The position numbers and the translations under genes were made by a program. From an uncultured Lachnospiraceae bacterium (GTDB lineage Bacteria; Bacillota; Clostridia; Lachnospirales; Lachnospiraceae), in the NCBI GenBank assembly GCA_910588295.1, contig CAJUQO010000001.1, positions 1 to 64,000 on the forward strand: a stretch of 64,000 nt of DNA, read 5' to 3'. Within the stretch, counting starts at the first letter, position 1; each line of letters begins with the position of its first letter. Of this stretch, positions 52,660 to 61,680 are shown piece by piece. The notes beneath the pieces are model-generated. The model saw only the letters and a program-made list of their open reading frames with translations, was not told where the DNA came from and searched no databases.

Positions 52660-54795
52660 TCACTCAATTCCTCCTCTTTTTTTTGATATGACATGTTGAA
52701 AATATTTTACAAGCGCCTGTTCGGCCAATGCCGCGCCCCCCGACGTGTCACCACTCCGAAGCGCCTGGAAAAACCGTTCTTCTTCTATCAATAATGCGCT
52801 GAGCCTGCTGACAGGCTCCACGTTCTGTTCACCCTCCGGCGCCAGCATGATGACCGCCCCTTCAATGCTGACCCCTCCGGTTTGCAGCGGAGAAAGCAGC
52901 CGCAGATAACCGAACCGGCTATGGCTCACCACATCCGTCCTACAGTGGAACAGGCAGATATTCATCCCCTCGATAAAGGTGTCCCCCATCTCCTCCCTCC
53001 GGCGAAAACCCCGGGCAATCCTCTTTGCCACCGCCTGATCCGGAGCGAATACCAGCGAAGCCTGTTCAATGAGCTCGCGGCGGTTCTGCACACTCCTCAC
53101 ATCCACAATCCGGAAAGCTTTCAAAATCTCCACGATCTCCGTGCCGATACCGGAAATCCGGCGGATATCCGCCATATCCTTCACGGCCACCTGGCCGGGA
53201 CGCCTTGTTTTCTGCTGCAGACGATTGCGGTTGATGGTCTCTATCTGCTTTTGCAGCATCATCTTATCCTGCACCCGCAGCACCTTCCCCACGCACAGCC
53301 AGGGGAAATCTATATGCAGCTCTATGGTGGAGATAATCAGGTCAATACCCTGCCCGCGAAGCTTTTCCTTATCAATGGAAAAAGCCGAAATCACATCGCG
53401 GATCTCTATGTTATGAAAAGCCCTCGCCAGGCTGGCTGCCAGCATCCGGGAGCTGCCCACACCGGTGGGACACACCACCACCACCGCGATTTTCTGGGCA
53501 TTTTCCTGAAGTCTTTCGGCCGCCGCCGCAAAATGCATGGCGATCAGCCCCACATCCGCCGCCTGCACCTCGTGGGGCGCCACCCATTCCTTCAGCACCT
53601 GGCAGGAGGTCTCCACCGCCGAATAAATCTCCGGATAATTCTGCCGGACCTCCTCGGTCTGGGAATTTTCCACGATCATATTCATGGGGATCCGCTTTAA
53701 CATGGTGCTGACATGATTCACCAGATCTTCGATCATGGTGCCGCAGGATTTAAAGGGAAGCCCCGTCAGCCGCTCCGCCACTCCCGTCATAGACATGACG
53801 ATCTGCCGCACATTCATAGTCTCCACGGGATCCGCACTGCCGGACGCCCGGAACCAGATATGGGCCATGGACAGGTGGGCCGCTATGTAACCCCGCTCAT
53901 AGGCGGAAGGCTTTAAAGCATATCTGCGGCAGATTTCTTCCTCCATATACTCCGCCACCGCAAACTCCGGCAGCGAAACCCAATGCTCCCAGTCCTCCAG
54001 CGGCTGGGAGATCGTCTGGCCCTGCCGCATCCGGTGGATCACCAGGGCGATCCGGATGATCAGATCCATGGCCCCGCTGTCCGTATAGCGGATCTGGAGC
54101 CTCTTTTCACTCTCATCCAGAAGCCTGCGCGCCTCCATGGCCGTCTCCGCATTGAGGAAGACGGGCATATCCTTTCTGGCCTGGGGCTCTGTCCGTTTTT
54201 CCTTCGTCGGATACTCGGACAAAATCCCCAGGATCCTGTCAAGATCGTAGAATTCAAATACGGAATTGAAAATGGCCTGCCGCAGAGAAACCTCGCTTCC
54301 CCTCAGAAATATCCCCATTCCCGGCCTGCGCACCAGCTCGATCTCATAAGCGGCCAGCCAGCCGTCCAGGACATCCAGGTCCTCATACAGCGTCCGCTCG
54401 GAAATATGATAACCCGCGGCGAATACATAAGCCTTCACCGGGCCGTCCGCGAAAAAGAGATCGCCCAGGATCTGCCTGCGCCGTTCCTGACGCCCGTACA
54501 TCGGCGCACTGTCCTCCGCCTCTAAAAGCTCTCCGATAAACTGGAGCTGCCCTACGTCCTCGTTGATCGCCAGGCCCACCCCCGGCTTACTGCTGAAGCG
54601 GAAATCATTTTCATCCATCCACTGCTCCAGAACCGCCACATCCCGCAGGATCGTGCGGGACGAAACACCCAGCCTTTCGGAGATCACGGAGACCGTCACC
54701 GGATTCGGCGCCATTTTGACTAATATCTGAAGTATTTTTTTCTGGCGTTCCGAAAGGCTTTTCCGCCTCTCTGCGCCTTTGTTGATATTTGCCAT
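52660..54795 (-). CDS. mtlR: PRD-containing mannitol operon activator
   Basis: A 711-residue MtlR-type regulator. Two N-terminal HTH regions (SLSERQKKILQILVKMAP, VSVISERLGVSSRTILRDVAVL), two PRD domains (around residues 210-310 and 320-430), an EIIB-like domain with phosphocysteine in VVVCPTGVGSSRM, and a C-terminal EIIA-like domain (ICLFHCRTDVVSHSRFG). Phosphorylation by the PTS of these sites normally sets activity. As first gene of the mtlR-mtlA-mtlD operon it probably acts on its own promoter. Confidence 0.92.
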   Translation of the reverse strand: MANINKGAERRKSLSERQKKILQILVKMAPNPVTVSVISERLGVSSRTILRDVAVLEQWMDENDFRFSSKPGVGLAINEDVGQLQFIGELLEAEDSAPMYGRQERRRQILGDLFFADGPVKAYVFAAGYHISERTLYEDLDVLDGWLAAYEIELVRRPGMGIFLRGSEVSLRQAIFNSVFEFYDLDRILGILSEYPTKEKRTEPQARKDMPVFLNAETAMEARRLLDESEKRLQIRYTDSGAMDLIIRIALVIHRMRQGQTISQPLEDWEHWVSLPEFAVAEYMEEEICRRYALKPSAYERGYIAAHLSMAHIWFRASGSADPVETMNVRQIVMSMTGVAERLTGLPFKSCGTMIEDLVNHVSTMLKRIPMNMIVENSQTEEVRQNYPEIYSAVETSCQVLKEWVAPHEVQAADVGLIAMHFAAAAERLQENAQKIAVVVVCPTGVGSSRMLAASLARAFHNIEIRDVISAFSIDKEKLRGQGIDLIISTIELHIDFPWLCVGKVLRVQDKMMLQKQIETINRNRLQQKTRRPGQVAVKDMADIRRISGIGTEIVEILKAFRIVDVRSVQNRRELIEQASLVFAPDQAVAKRIARGFRRREEMGDTFIEGMNICLFHCRTDVVSHSRFGYLRLLSPLQTGGVSIEGAVIMLAPEGEQNVEPVSRLSALLIEEERFFQALRSGDTSGGAALAEQALVKYFQHVISKKRGGIE

Positions 54796-54854
54796 AATCT
54801 CTCTCCCATGGTATTATTTTATAAGTGATCTCTCCGAATAGCAACCACAGGATA

Positions 54855-54922
54855 TGTCACTTTTGTCACTAACAAATGGTGACATGTGCCAATTTCGTCT
54901 TTCCTGTCACTATTGTGGCAGG
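54855..54922. promoter_or_regulatory. repeat cluster upstream of mtlR
   Basis: TGTCAC occurs at 54855-54860, 54864-54869 and 54905-54910, GTGACA at 54879-54884, and CCTGTCAC/GTGGCAGG makes a palindrome at 54903-54922. The spacing and placement just upstream of mtlR make these candidate MtlR or other operator sites; the protein is inferred. Confidence 0.55.
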
Positions 54923-54967
54923 AATACGGTTTTTTATGTATAAGCCTGGCATATAGACAAAAAAACA

Positions 54968-54999
54968 GGCGGCGGGACATCACTATCGGGCCCACCGCC
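54968..54999 (-). terminator. terminator of the surface protein gene
   Basis: GGCGG-type stem (54968-54976) pairs with CCGCC (54995-54999); on the minus strand it is followed by TGTTTTTTTGT. It lies about 25 bases after the stop at 55021. Confidence 0.8.
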
Positions 55000-55020
55000 G
55001 TTCTCCTAATTGACCATATC

Positions 55021-58000
55021 TTATTTTACTGTTATTTTTACGCCTTTCTTCACACCGTTGGCCGCCACCACATATACGGTACATGTGCCTTTCTTCCTGC
55101 CTTTTACCTTTCCGCTTGCTGAAACAGTCGCGACGCCCTTATTAGTCGAATAATAGCGGTATGCGGCGATATGTTTCTTTGGAAACAGCTTTTTCTTTGT
55201 ATTCTGCTTTACCGTCCGGGCCTTAATTTTTTTCGTCGTCCCCTTTTTCACCGTAAGTTTTGAGGCAGAGACCTTTATACTTTTGGCATTTGTATAGCCT
55301 TTTTTATCTTTTCCGGCAATATGGAGGGCCAGGCTGCTGCCTATGACCTGCTTCTTTCCTTTCACCGTGCGGTATGCGCGCACCTTTATTTTATAAACAT
55401 TTTTGCTGCTGATTTTCTTCTTCCCGATCTTGCTGAATGTATAACTGGTCTTTTTGCTGCCTTTGACGCTTTTCACAAGCTTTATTTTTTTCCCGCATTG
55501 CTCCGCGTAAACGTCATATCCCGTCGCTCCGCTTACTTTGCCCCATGTCACTTTTATCTTTGAGCCGGAAAAAACTGCCCTGATCTTATTATTGAGCCGT
55601 ATTGTATTCCCTGCGACATCTACTTTGGTTTCTGCGGGCTTTTCGGTTTCTGCCGGCTTTTCGGGCTCTGCCGGCTTTTCGGGCTCTGCCGGCTTTTCTC
55701 CGGCAATCGAATATTCCCTGGTTGCGGTTCCACTGTAATTTCCCTGGAATGTGATCGTTACTACCACTGTATTGCCGTTTTCGGCCGTTGTAACCGTATA
55801 ATCTCTGTCTTTCACCAACGTTTTACCGCCGTCTTTAATAACAAGATTTTTTACCGCCGCGGCATTGCCGACTGCCGGAACCACAATGCTGCCGCCCTCC
55901 TTATAGGCTTTCGGATCGATCCGGAAAGATACGGCCGCGCTCTCCAGGGATGTATATTCTTCTGTCCCATCTGCATACGCTTTTACATACCAGGTTCCCG
56001 CTTCCGACGGCACGGTATCGGTAAATGCACCTCCTGCACTGTGGCTGTACTTGTAATAGACTTTTCCAAATTTCGGTTCCGCCTTCGGCCCACTGGCCGT
56101 TCCCCCGTAAGTCCAGTCCTTTATTGTGAGCGGTGTTACCCATTTATTGACGCCAACCCATTTAGACGTAATTTCCATGGACTGCCCAACCGGTGTTTTC
56201 AGATCAAACGGCTTGAGGCTGCTGCCATTTTTCACATACCATCCGGCAAAACGATAGCCGTCCCTGACCGGCTCCTCCGCCAGATCCACCGTGCCGCCCC
56301 GGGCCACGAACTGCGCCTTTACTTCTCCCCCCACGTCCACAGTGACAATATATTTTGTTGTGATCCCCGTCACAATACTTCCGTCCCCGGTGACTTTGTC
56401 TGCCATTTTAGCCAGGACATCTTCGGGCGTATTTTCAGGAAGCCATAATTCGCCGTTTACAACTATTGTATCATTGAGGCCTATGTAAGCGGCCACGGTA
56501 TCCACGGTCACATTGGTTCTCGCATCTATAATTGCCCCATTTTCTACCGTCAGCTCCGCGCCGTCCAGCACCTTTAATGCCCTGTCTCTATGATTGCTCA
56601 TAACGCCTTGTCCTAATGTCAGCATTTGCCCTGTACTTAAAACCGTTTTTCCACTTGCAGCATACACATAGCGGTCGCTATGCATCTCGATCAGAAATCC
56701 ATTCATGTCTCCCTTGCTGTCTATGGAACTATTATAGCCTGACAGTTTAACCATGTAGAATGATCCGGGGGAGTCTATCGTGCCGCTGTTCTCTATCCGG
56801 TTCTGGTTCTGGAAGAAACCGCCTGCCAATATGTTCATATCGCCGCTGTTTTGAAAAAGACCGCCGGTTTGGGACGATTTATCAAAATAATTATATATAC
56901 CGCCGCTGCTCTGAACATTTATTGTTCCATTGTTGATAACTGTGGAATTGGGAAAAATATTTATCTCGCCGCCTTTTTTGACAGTAATGTCCCCGTTGTT
57001 GATCAGCCTGTTGCTCGATCGCGGGTTACTGTTCCCCACGCTAAAGCAACATCCATCCGGTATATCTAAAGGAAATCCTTTGGGAATGGTGAGTGACGCT
57101 TCCTTTTCTACATAACCAATAGTGATACTCCCCCCAAACGCCATATTCCCATTCCACGTCACATCGCCAAATACAAATCCTCTGCCCATGTGTGTGATTT
57201 CATCTGCGTTTTCATCATAAGAACATTCCAAGTACCAGATCAGATCTCCCTCCAGCGGTAATCCGCCTGTTTTCGTCCCATATAAAACCGCGTTGTTTGA
57301 CGCCCGCAGAGGCGCATCCGGGGTAGACGGTATCTCCAGATCCGCGCCATTGTTCTGCGCAAACAGTGTTCCGCCATCCATTGTACATCCGTCAAAATAG
57401 GCCAATGTACCTGTTGCCCTCGATCCATTACCCGCCTTTCCGACCGCCCTCACGTCACTGGATATAAGTTCTATCTCCCCCGAGTTCGCATCTATCGCGC
57501 TCCCCTCTCCGGTGACCGCAATCACATGGCTGTTTGTTATCCGCACTTTCTGCCCCCGGTTCTGCCCCGCATAAATAGCGCCGCTGCTGCTTCCGATTCC
57601 TGCCGGGTTACTTTTCACTTTTACATACTTGCTGTTTTCAATCTCTATATTTCCTCCGACAGTTGAGAATCCGTGGCAAGTGGTGGTTGATGAACCATAC
57701 ACGACATCCAGGCGCACTGTGTCAATCACTATATTTCCGGCTGTCTGTACGCCGCTGCCCTGGCTTCGGATTTCCAGCGATCCGGAACCCGCGATCTTTA
57801 AATCCAGAGGATTTCCCGTCTCTCTGTCTGCCAGATAGATCCCTATCGACGTTGACGTAATTTGATTGTTGCCTTCTACCTTAATATCAACCGGCACAGG
57901 AAAATTGATCCCTATTCCCCCGCTGTTATTAATCACCACGTCTTTCAATGCGAGCGTACCGCCGGCCACTTTGCCGTCCTGCAATACCGGCGTCCATACA

Positions 58001-58239
58001 GCCGTGCCCCCTCCGGCTGTAAATACTGTCTCCACTGTCGGCACCTGATTTAACCATTCAAAAACCAGCCCGCCCGACTTATCTGTATCATCCGCCTGAG
58101 GACTGATGGAGCGCCCCGATATGTTCCCTGTCCCCGCCATACCTTCTTCAGACGCCAGCGCCGTCAGAGGCATACAGCAGGTCAAAACCCATGCCGCCAA
58201 CAGGCCAAGCCCCCACCTGAATCTATTTTTCCTGCCCAT
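55021..58239 (-). CDS. secreted surface protein with InlB-like and Ig-like repeats, 1072 residues
   Basis: A signal peptide (GLGLLAAWVLTCCMPLTALASE) is followed by a long beta-helix-like region rich in Asn, Gly and Ser (about 100-560). An InlB B-repeat (about 630-690; TVDVGGEVKAQFVARGGTVD, GYRFAGWYVKNG) follows, then MBG-type strands, a Pro/Glu/Ala/Lys linker of repeated KPAEPE units, a fibronectin-like segment, and a C-terminal Big_2-like domain (NKGVATVSASGKVKGRKKGT). No LPxTG sorting signal is seen. It is probably an adhesin. It is divergent from an AgrA-like regulator, with a direct-repeat site between. Confidence 0.85.
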   Translation of the reverse strand: MGRKNRFRWGLGLLAAWVLTCCMPLTALASEEGMAGTGNISGRSISPQADDTDKSGGLVFEWLNQVPTVETVFTAGGGTAVWTPVLQDGKVAGGTLALKDVVINNSGGIGINFPVPVDIKVEGNNQITSTSIGIYLADRETGNPLDLKIAGSGSLEIRSQGSGVQTAGNIVIDTVRLDVVYGSSTTTCHGFSTVGGNIEIENSKYVKVKSNPAGIGSSSGAIYAGQNRGQKVRITNSHVIAVTGEGSAIDANSGEIELISSDVRAVGKAGNGSRATGTLAYFDGCTMDGGTLFAQNNGADLEIPSTPDAPLRASNNAVLYGTKTGGLPLEGDLIWYLECSYDENADEITHMGRGFVFGDVTWNGNMAFGGSITIGYVEKEASLTIPKGFPLDIPDGCCFSVGNSNPRSSNRLINNGDITVKKGGEINIFPNSTVINNGTINVQSSGGIYNYFDKSSQTGGLFQNSGDMNILAGGFFQNQNRIENSGTIDSPGSFYMVKLSGYNSSIDSKGDMNGFLIEMHSDRYVYAASGKTVLSTGQMLTLGQGVMSNHRDRALKVLDGAELTVENGAIIDARTNVTVDTVAAYIGLNDTIVVNGELWLPENTPEDVLAKMADKVTGDGSIVTGITTKYIVTVDVGGEVKAQFVARGGTVDLAEEPVRDGYRFAGWYVKNGSSLKPFDLKTPVGQSMEITSKWVGVNKWVTPLTIKDWTYGGTASGPKAEPKFGKVYYKYSHSAGGAFTDTVPSEAGTWYVKAYADGTEEYTSLESAAVSFRIDPKAYKEGGSIVVPAVGNAAAVKNLVIKDGGKTLVKDRDYTVTTAENGNTVVVTITFQGNYSGTATREYSIAGEKPAEPEKPAEPEKPAETEKPAETKVDVAGNTIRLNNKIRAVFSGSKIKVTWGKVSGATGYDVYAEQCGKKIKLVKSVKGSKKTSYTFSKIGKKKISSKNVYKIKVRAYRTVKGKKQVIGSSLALHIAGKDKKGYTNAKSIKVSASKLTVKKGTTKKIKARTVKQNTKKKLFPKKHIAAYRYYSTNKGVATVSASGKVKGRKKGTCTVYVVAANGVKKGVKITVK

Positions 58240-58303
58240 TCTATCTTCCTCCTGTCTCTTATCAGATCTACCTCATACATTCTGCAAGAAATTTTACACG
58301 GCT

Positions 58304-58367
58304 ATTATACGATACCTGTTTTCTCATTTTTTTGATTTGGCGTGAATCAAGTGTTTTTGGCGTAAAT
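58304..58367 (-). promoter_or_regulatory. weak promoter of the surface protein gene with candidate LytTR sites
   Basis: On the minus strand a TATAAT is at 58304-58309 with no -35 box at the right distance. TTTGGCGTGAAT (58336-58347) and TTTGGCGTAAAT (58356-58367) are direct repeats, period 20 bases, just upstream of the missing -35. Two direct repeats near a promoter without -35 match the usual layout of LytTR activator sites. A TATAAT at 58405-58410 may serve the divergent regulator gene. Confidence 0.65.
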
Positions 58368-58444
58368 GATAAAAAAAAGAATGTTGGAAAAGATTCCTTT
58401 GTTGTATAATATACCTAATTAAATAAAGGATCGAAAAAAGGAAA

Positions 58445-59173
58445 ATGAACATAGCAATTGTGGAAGACAGGAGTTCAGACGCCGATCTGCTGGCCTCCCT
58501 CCTGAACCAATATCAGGAACATCATTCAGCAAAACTACATATCGCCCGCTACAGCTCCGGCGAGGCATTTCTGGCAGCCGCCTGTGAAAAATACCATCTC
58601 ATATTTATGGATATATATCTAAAGCAGAGCAATGGCATTGAGACCGCCCGCCGCCTGATCGGGCGAAACGCCGATGCCCTGATTGTATTTCTGACTGCCA
58701 GCAAAGAGGATATCTGGCGTGCCGTACAGATACACGCCTGTTTTGATTATATTGGAAAAGATGCGCTGGATTATGCCAGACTGGAAGAAATATTAGACGT
58801 CGCCCGAAAAAGGCTGTGTATCCAAACGAAGATGCTGGAGTTTTATAATGGGAAACAGAAGGTACGTCTGCCTGTGCCCAAAATTCAATATCTGGTTTCC
58901 CATGACAAATATACTTTTATTACTCTGACAAACGGACAGGAAATGCGCTACCGCGTCACCTTTTCTTCCCTCTGCGCCCTGCTGGAAAAGGATATCCATT
59001 TTCTGCTCTGCAACAGGGGGGTTCTTCTGAACATGGACTGTATCAGACAGGCAGACCGGGAAATCTTTGTCATGACAGATGGCCAGTCCTTTCCCATCCG
59101 CAAACGCAATCATGCTGATATTATGCAGCGGTTCCGCGACTATCAGTTCAAAAAACTCAACGAGGAGGTATGA
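58445..59173 (+). CDS. LytTR-family response regulator (AgrA-like)
   Basis: A 242-residue regulator. The receiver domain starts MNIAIVEDRSSDADL and has the phospho-aspartate in YHLIFMDIYLKQSNGIE. The LytTR DNA-binding domain (about residues 140-235) has IQYLVSHDKYTFITLTNG, FLLCNRGVLLNMDCIRQ and FPIRKRNHADIMQRF. It is translated just before, and overlapping with, the kinase gene. It likely controls the divergent surface protein gene. Confidence 0.92.
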   Translation: MNIAIVEDRSSDADLLASLLNQYQEHHSAKLHIARYSSGEAFLAAACEKYHLIFMDIYLKQSNGIETARRLIGRNADALIVFLTASKEDIWRAVQIHACFDYIGKDALDYARLEEILDVARKRLCIQTKMLEFYNGKQKVRLPVPKIQYLVSHDKYTFITLTNGQEMRYRVTFSSLCALLEKDIHFLLCNRGVLLNMDCIRQADREIFVMTDGQSFPIRKRNHADIMQRFRDYQFKKLNEEV

Positions 59174-59175
59174 CG

Positions 59176-60501
59176 ATGGAAAACTTACTGGAGGCCGGCC
59201 TGCATACATGTTCCACCCTTATGATCGTACCCCTGATCGTCTTTTGCTTTCTTCCGGTCTGGCAGGACATAAAAAGCACCCCCCAGCGTCTGCTTCTGAA
59301 AGTCGTTGCCGCCCTCGCCGCAATAGAAATGATCATGTACTTTCTATATCTCCTTCTTCCCCCGGTAACCGCGGATACAGTGAATGAATATTTGTGTATT
59401 TTTATTTTTTTCTATCTGTATCAGAAGGAAATAGCACTGAAACGCTCCCATCTCTGGTTTGTCTTCATGACGGCCTGTCTGATCGGGAGCTTTGGCTTCC
59501 TGTTTTATACCCTGACCAACATTGTCCTGCATCCGGCTTCCACCATCGAAGACCCCGCCTGGCCGGATGTTCTGCTTCTCGAAATCGCTTTTGAGTCTCT
59601 CCTAATCCTTATTTTAGCCTATCCCGCCAGAAAATATCTCGGCTGGCTTGTACATCATTTCCAGGAGGAAGCCGTCTGGAATATTATCTGGCTGATCCCT
59701 TTCGGCTTCATGATATTCGCGTCCGTCTTCATTCCCTACGACAACAGCGTCATGCATACCGGGCGTTTCCTGAAGGTATACGGCATCACGATTTTAGTCC
59801 TGTCGGCCCTCCTCCTTTTTATCTACGTCCTGTTTTACAAAATCGCTTACAGCATTGTGGATAATCAGAAAATAATCTGGAAAACGGCCAGCCTTGAAAT
59901 GCAGGCGCAGCAGTATCACAGACTGCAAGCCTACATGCAGAAGACGAGTCGTCTGCGCCACGATTTCCGCTACCAGCTCACTGTCCTTGCCGGTATGCTG
60001 AAAAAACAGCAGTACAAAGAGCTGGAACAATATCTGGATCAATACATCGCCAGAGTTTCCGATGCGCCTGTCCGGTATTGTTCTTCCTACGCAGTCAACG
60101 CGATCCTGAACCATTATGCCTCCATATGCCGGGAGCTTGGCATAAAGGCCGATCTGAATATACGGCTGCAGGAAAGCTTTGCCGTCGAAGACAGCGATTT
60201 CTGTGTGCTTTTGGGTAATCTTCTGGAAAATGCCATAGACGGCTGCAAATCTGTCCCGGAGGACAAGCGCAGCCTCATTTTAAAGATAGGCCAGACTGCC
60301 GAGCATGTGATCGCCCTGCAAATCTCGAATCCCTACGAAGGTTTGCTCAACAAAAAAGAAGGCCGTCTCTTCTCATCAAAACATGAGGGAGAAGGCCAGG
60401 GGCTGAAATCTGTGCAGCTGATTGTGGAAAAATATGATGGGGTTCTTGATATCCGCTGCGAGGATCAGATATTTGAAGTGAAAGTCCTGCTGAATTTTTA
60501 A
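59176..60501 (+). CDS. AgrC/GHKL-type sensor histidine kinase
   Basis: A 441-residue membrane kinase. About six hydrophobic segments fill residues 1-230, then a helix with the phospho-His in RLRHDFRYQLTVLAGML and a GHKL ATPase domain (LLGNLLENAIDGCKS, EGQGLKSVQLIVEKY). This is the AgrC pattern that senses peptides. No agrB/agrD genes are near, so the signal is unknown. ATG 59170 is too close to GAGGAGGT; ATG 59176 lies 6 bases after it. It follows the LytTR gene with overlap. Confidence 0.9.
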   Translation: MENLLEAGLHTCSTLMIVPLIVFCFLPVWQDIKSTPQRLLLKVVAALAAIEMIMYFLYLLLPPVTADTVNEYLCIFIFFYLYQKEIALKRSHLWFVFMTACLIGSFGFLFYTLTNIVLHPASTIEDPAWPDVLLLEIAFESLLILILAYPARKYLGWLVHHFQEEAVWNIIWLIPFGFMIFASVFIPYDNSVMHTGRFLKVYGITILVLSALLLFIYVLFYKIAYSIVDNQKIIWKTASLEMQAQQYHRLQAYMQKTSRLRHDFRYQLTVLAGMLKKQQYKELEQYLDQYIARVSDAPVRYCSSYAVNAILNHYASICRELGIKADLNIRLQESFAVEDSDFCVLLGNLLENAIDGCKSVPEDKRSLILKIGQTAEHVIALQISNPYEGLLNKKEGRLFSSKHEGEGQGLKSVQLIVEKYDGVLDIRCEDQIFEVKVLLNF

Positions 60502-60511
60502 TTTGCCTATA

Positions 60512-60703
60512 TCATCCCATGATATGATCGATCTGGTCAGTGACTTCCCTCAGCTTTTCGTCCAGATCCGCCTGGGTCTGGACGTCATGCAGCTGCATAG
60601 CCAGCCGAATCTGCATATTCAGTGAACACTGCTGCTCTTTCAAGAAATTAAATTTTGTCTTTCTAATCTCAGAAAAAGAATCTGATGTATGTTGATTGCC
60701 CAT
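60512..60703 (-). CDS. small helical protein, 63 residues
   Basis: The sequence MGNQHTSDSFSEIRKTKFNF continues into an amphipathic helical tail (LREVTDQIDHIMG). It has AGGAGGA with a spacing of about 9 bases before ATG 60703, so it is probably translated. It lies between two two-component systems on the opposite strand. No family is recognised, and a Spo0E-type motif is not present. Confidence 0.55.
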   Translation of the reverse strand: MGNQHTSDSFSEIRKTKFNFLKEQQCSLNMQIRLAMQLHDVQTQADLDEKLREVTDQIDHIMG

Positions 60704-60996
60704 ATACCATTTCCTCCTGTTCTTCCATAAAATCGGAACTGCTCAAATCCTCCAACACCTTCGGACAACGCATATCATAACCGGCCAAGTTAAACCCAAT
60801 GTAAACCCGTGCGCCCATTGTTTGAACAAACTGTGAAAAAAAACGGCTTCTGTCCGGCATTGTGTGAAAAAAATGTGAATCCGCTAAAAAGCAAATGTTT
60901 TTTTCAATTTCTTCACATTTTCGTGGTACATTTCATAATAGATTTATCTGCCCTGACTGTCACCGCAATACTTTATGATCAATCCGGAGGTATCCT

Positions 60997-61680
60997 ATGT
61001 TTCAGCTTTTAATCGTAGATGACGATAAAAATATCCGCCGTTATCTCCACGCGGTACTCACCCGCGCAGGATATAAAACCATCTGTGCCGACTGTGCGGA
61101 AACGGCCCTCGATATAATAGAGAAATCTGCTATTGATCTCATGATCCTGGATGTCATGATGCCCGGAATGGACGGCTGCTCTTTTGCGGAATTGTTGCGA
61201 GACTGTAAAAATACGATCCCCATCCTCATGCTGTCGGCCAAACAGATGCCCCGGGATATCAAACAGGGATTTCTTTCCGGCACGGACGACTACATGACAA
61301 AACCCGTCGATGAAGAAGAAATGCTCCTGCGCATCAAAGCTTTGCTCAGACGCTCCAGGATCGCCTCAGAACATAAGCTCACGGCAGGCAACACCACGCT
61401 GAACTACGATGCCCTGTCCGTGAGAACCGGTTCCCACGAGCAGATCCTGCCCCAAAAAGAATTCTATCTGCTGTACAAGCTCTTATCCTGTCCAAACCGG
61501 ATCTTCACAAGGATACAATTGATGGAAGACATCTGGGGCCCCGGTTCGGATTCCACAGACGCTACGGTAAGCGTACATATCAACCGTCTGAGAAACCGGT
61601 TTGAGGGCTGCAAGGACTTTACCATCGTCACGATCCGCGGACTCGGGTATAAAGCGCAGATCCCGGAGGACACCTTATGA
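60997..61680 (+). CDS. OmpR-family response regulator
   Basis: A 227-residue regulator. The receiver domain has LLIVDDDKNIRRYL and phospho-aspartate in DLMILDVMMPGMDG, with the Lys in DYMTKPVDEEEMLLRIKAL. The C-terminal winged helix (Trans_reg_C) shows LLYKLLSCPNRIFTRIQLME, VSVHINRLRNRFEG and VTIRGLGYKA. Stop overlaps the kinase start by 4 bases. The regulated genes are not known. A ribosome binding site CGGAGG precedes ATG. Confidence 0.93.
   Translation: MFQLLIVDDDKNIRRYLHAVLTRAGYKTICADCAETALDIIEKSAIDLMILDVMMPGMDGCSFAELLRDCKNTIPILMLSAKQMPRDIKQGFLSGTDDYMTKPVDEEEMLLRIKALLRRSRIASEHKLTAGNTTLNYDALSVRTGSHEQILPQKEFYLLYKLLSCPNRIFTRIQLMEDIWGPGSDSTDATVSVHINRLRNRFEGCKDFTIVTIRGLGYKAQIPEDTL

Noticed and set aside
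60669-60860. 63-codon minus-strand frame upstream of the small helical protein
   Set aside because: No ribosome binding site, overlaps the supported small gene, and its sequence has no domain; it may be a leader but this cannot be shown.
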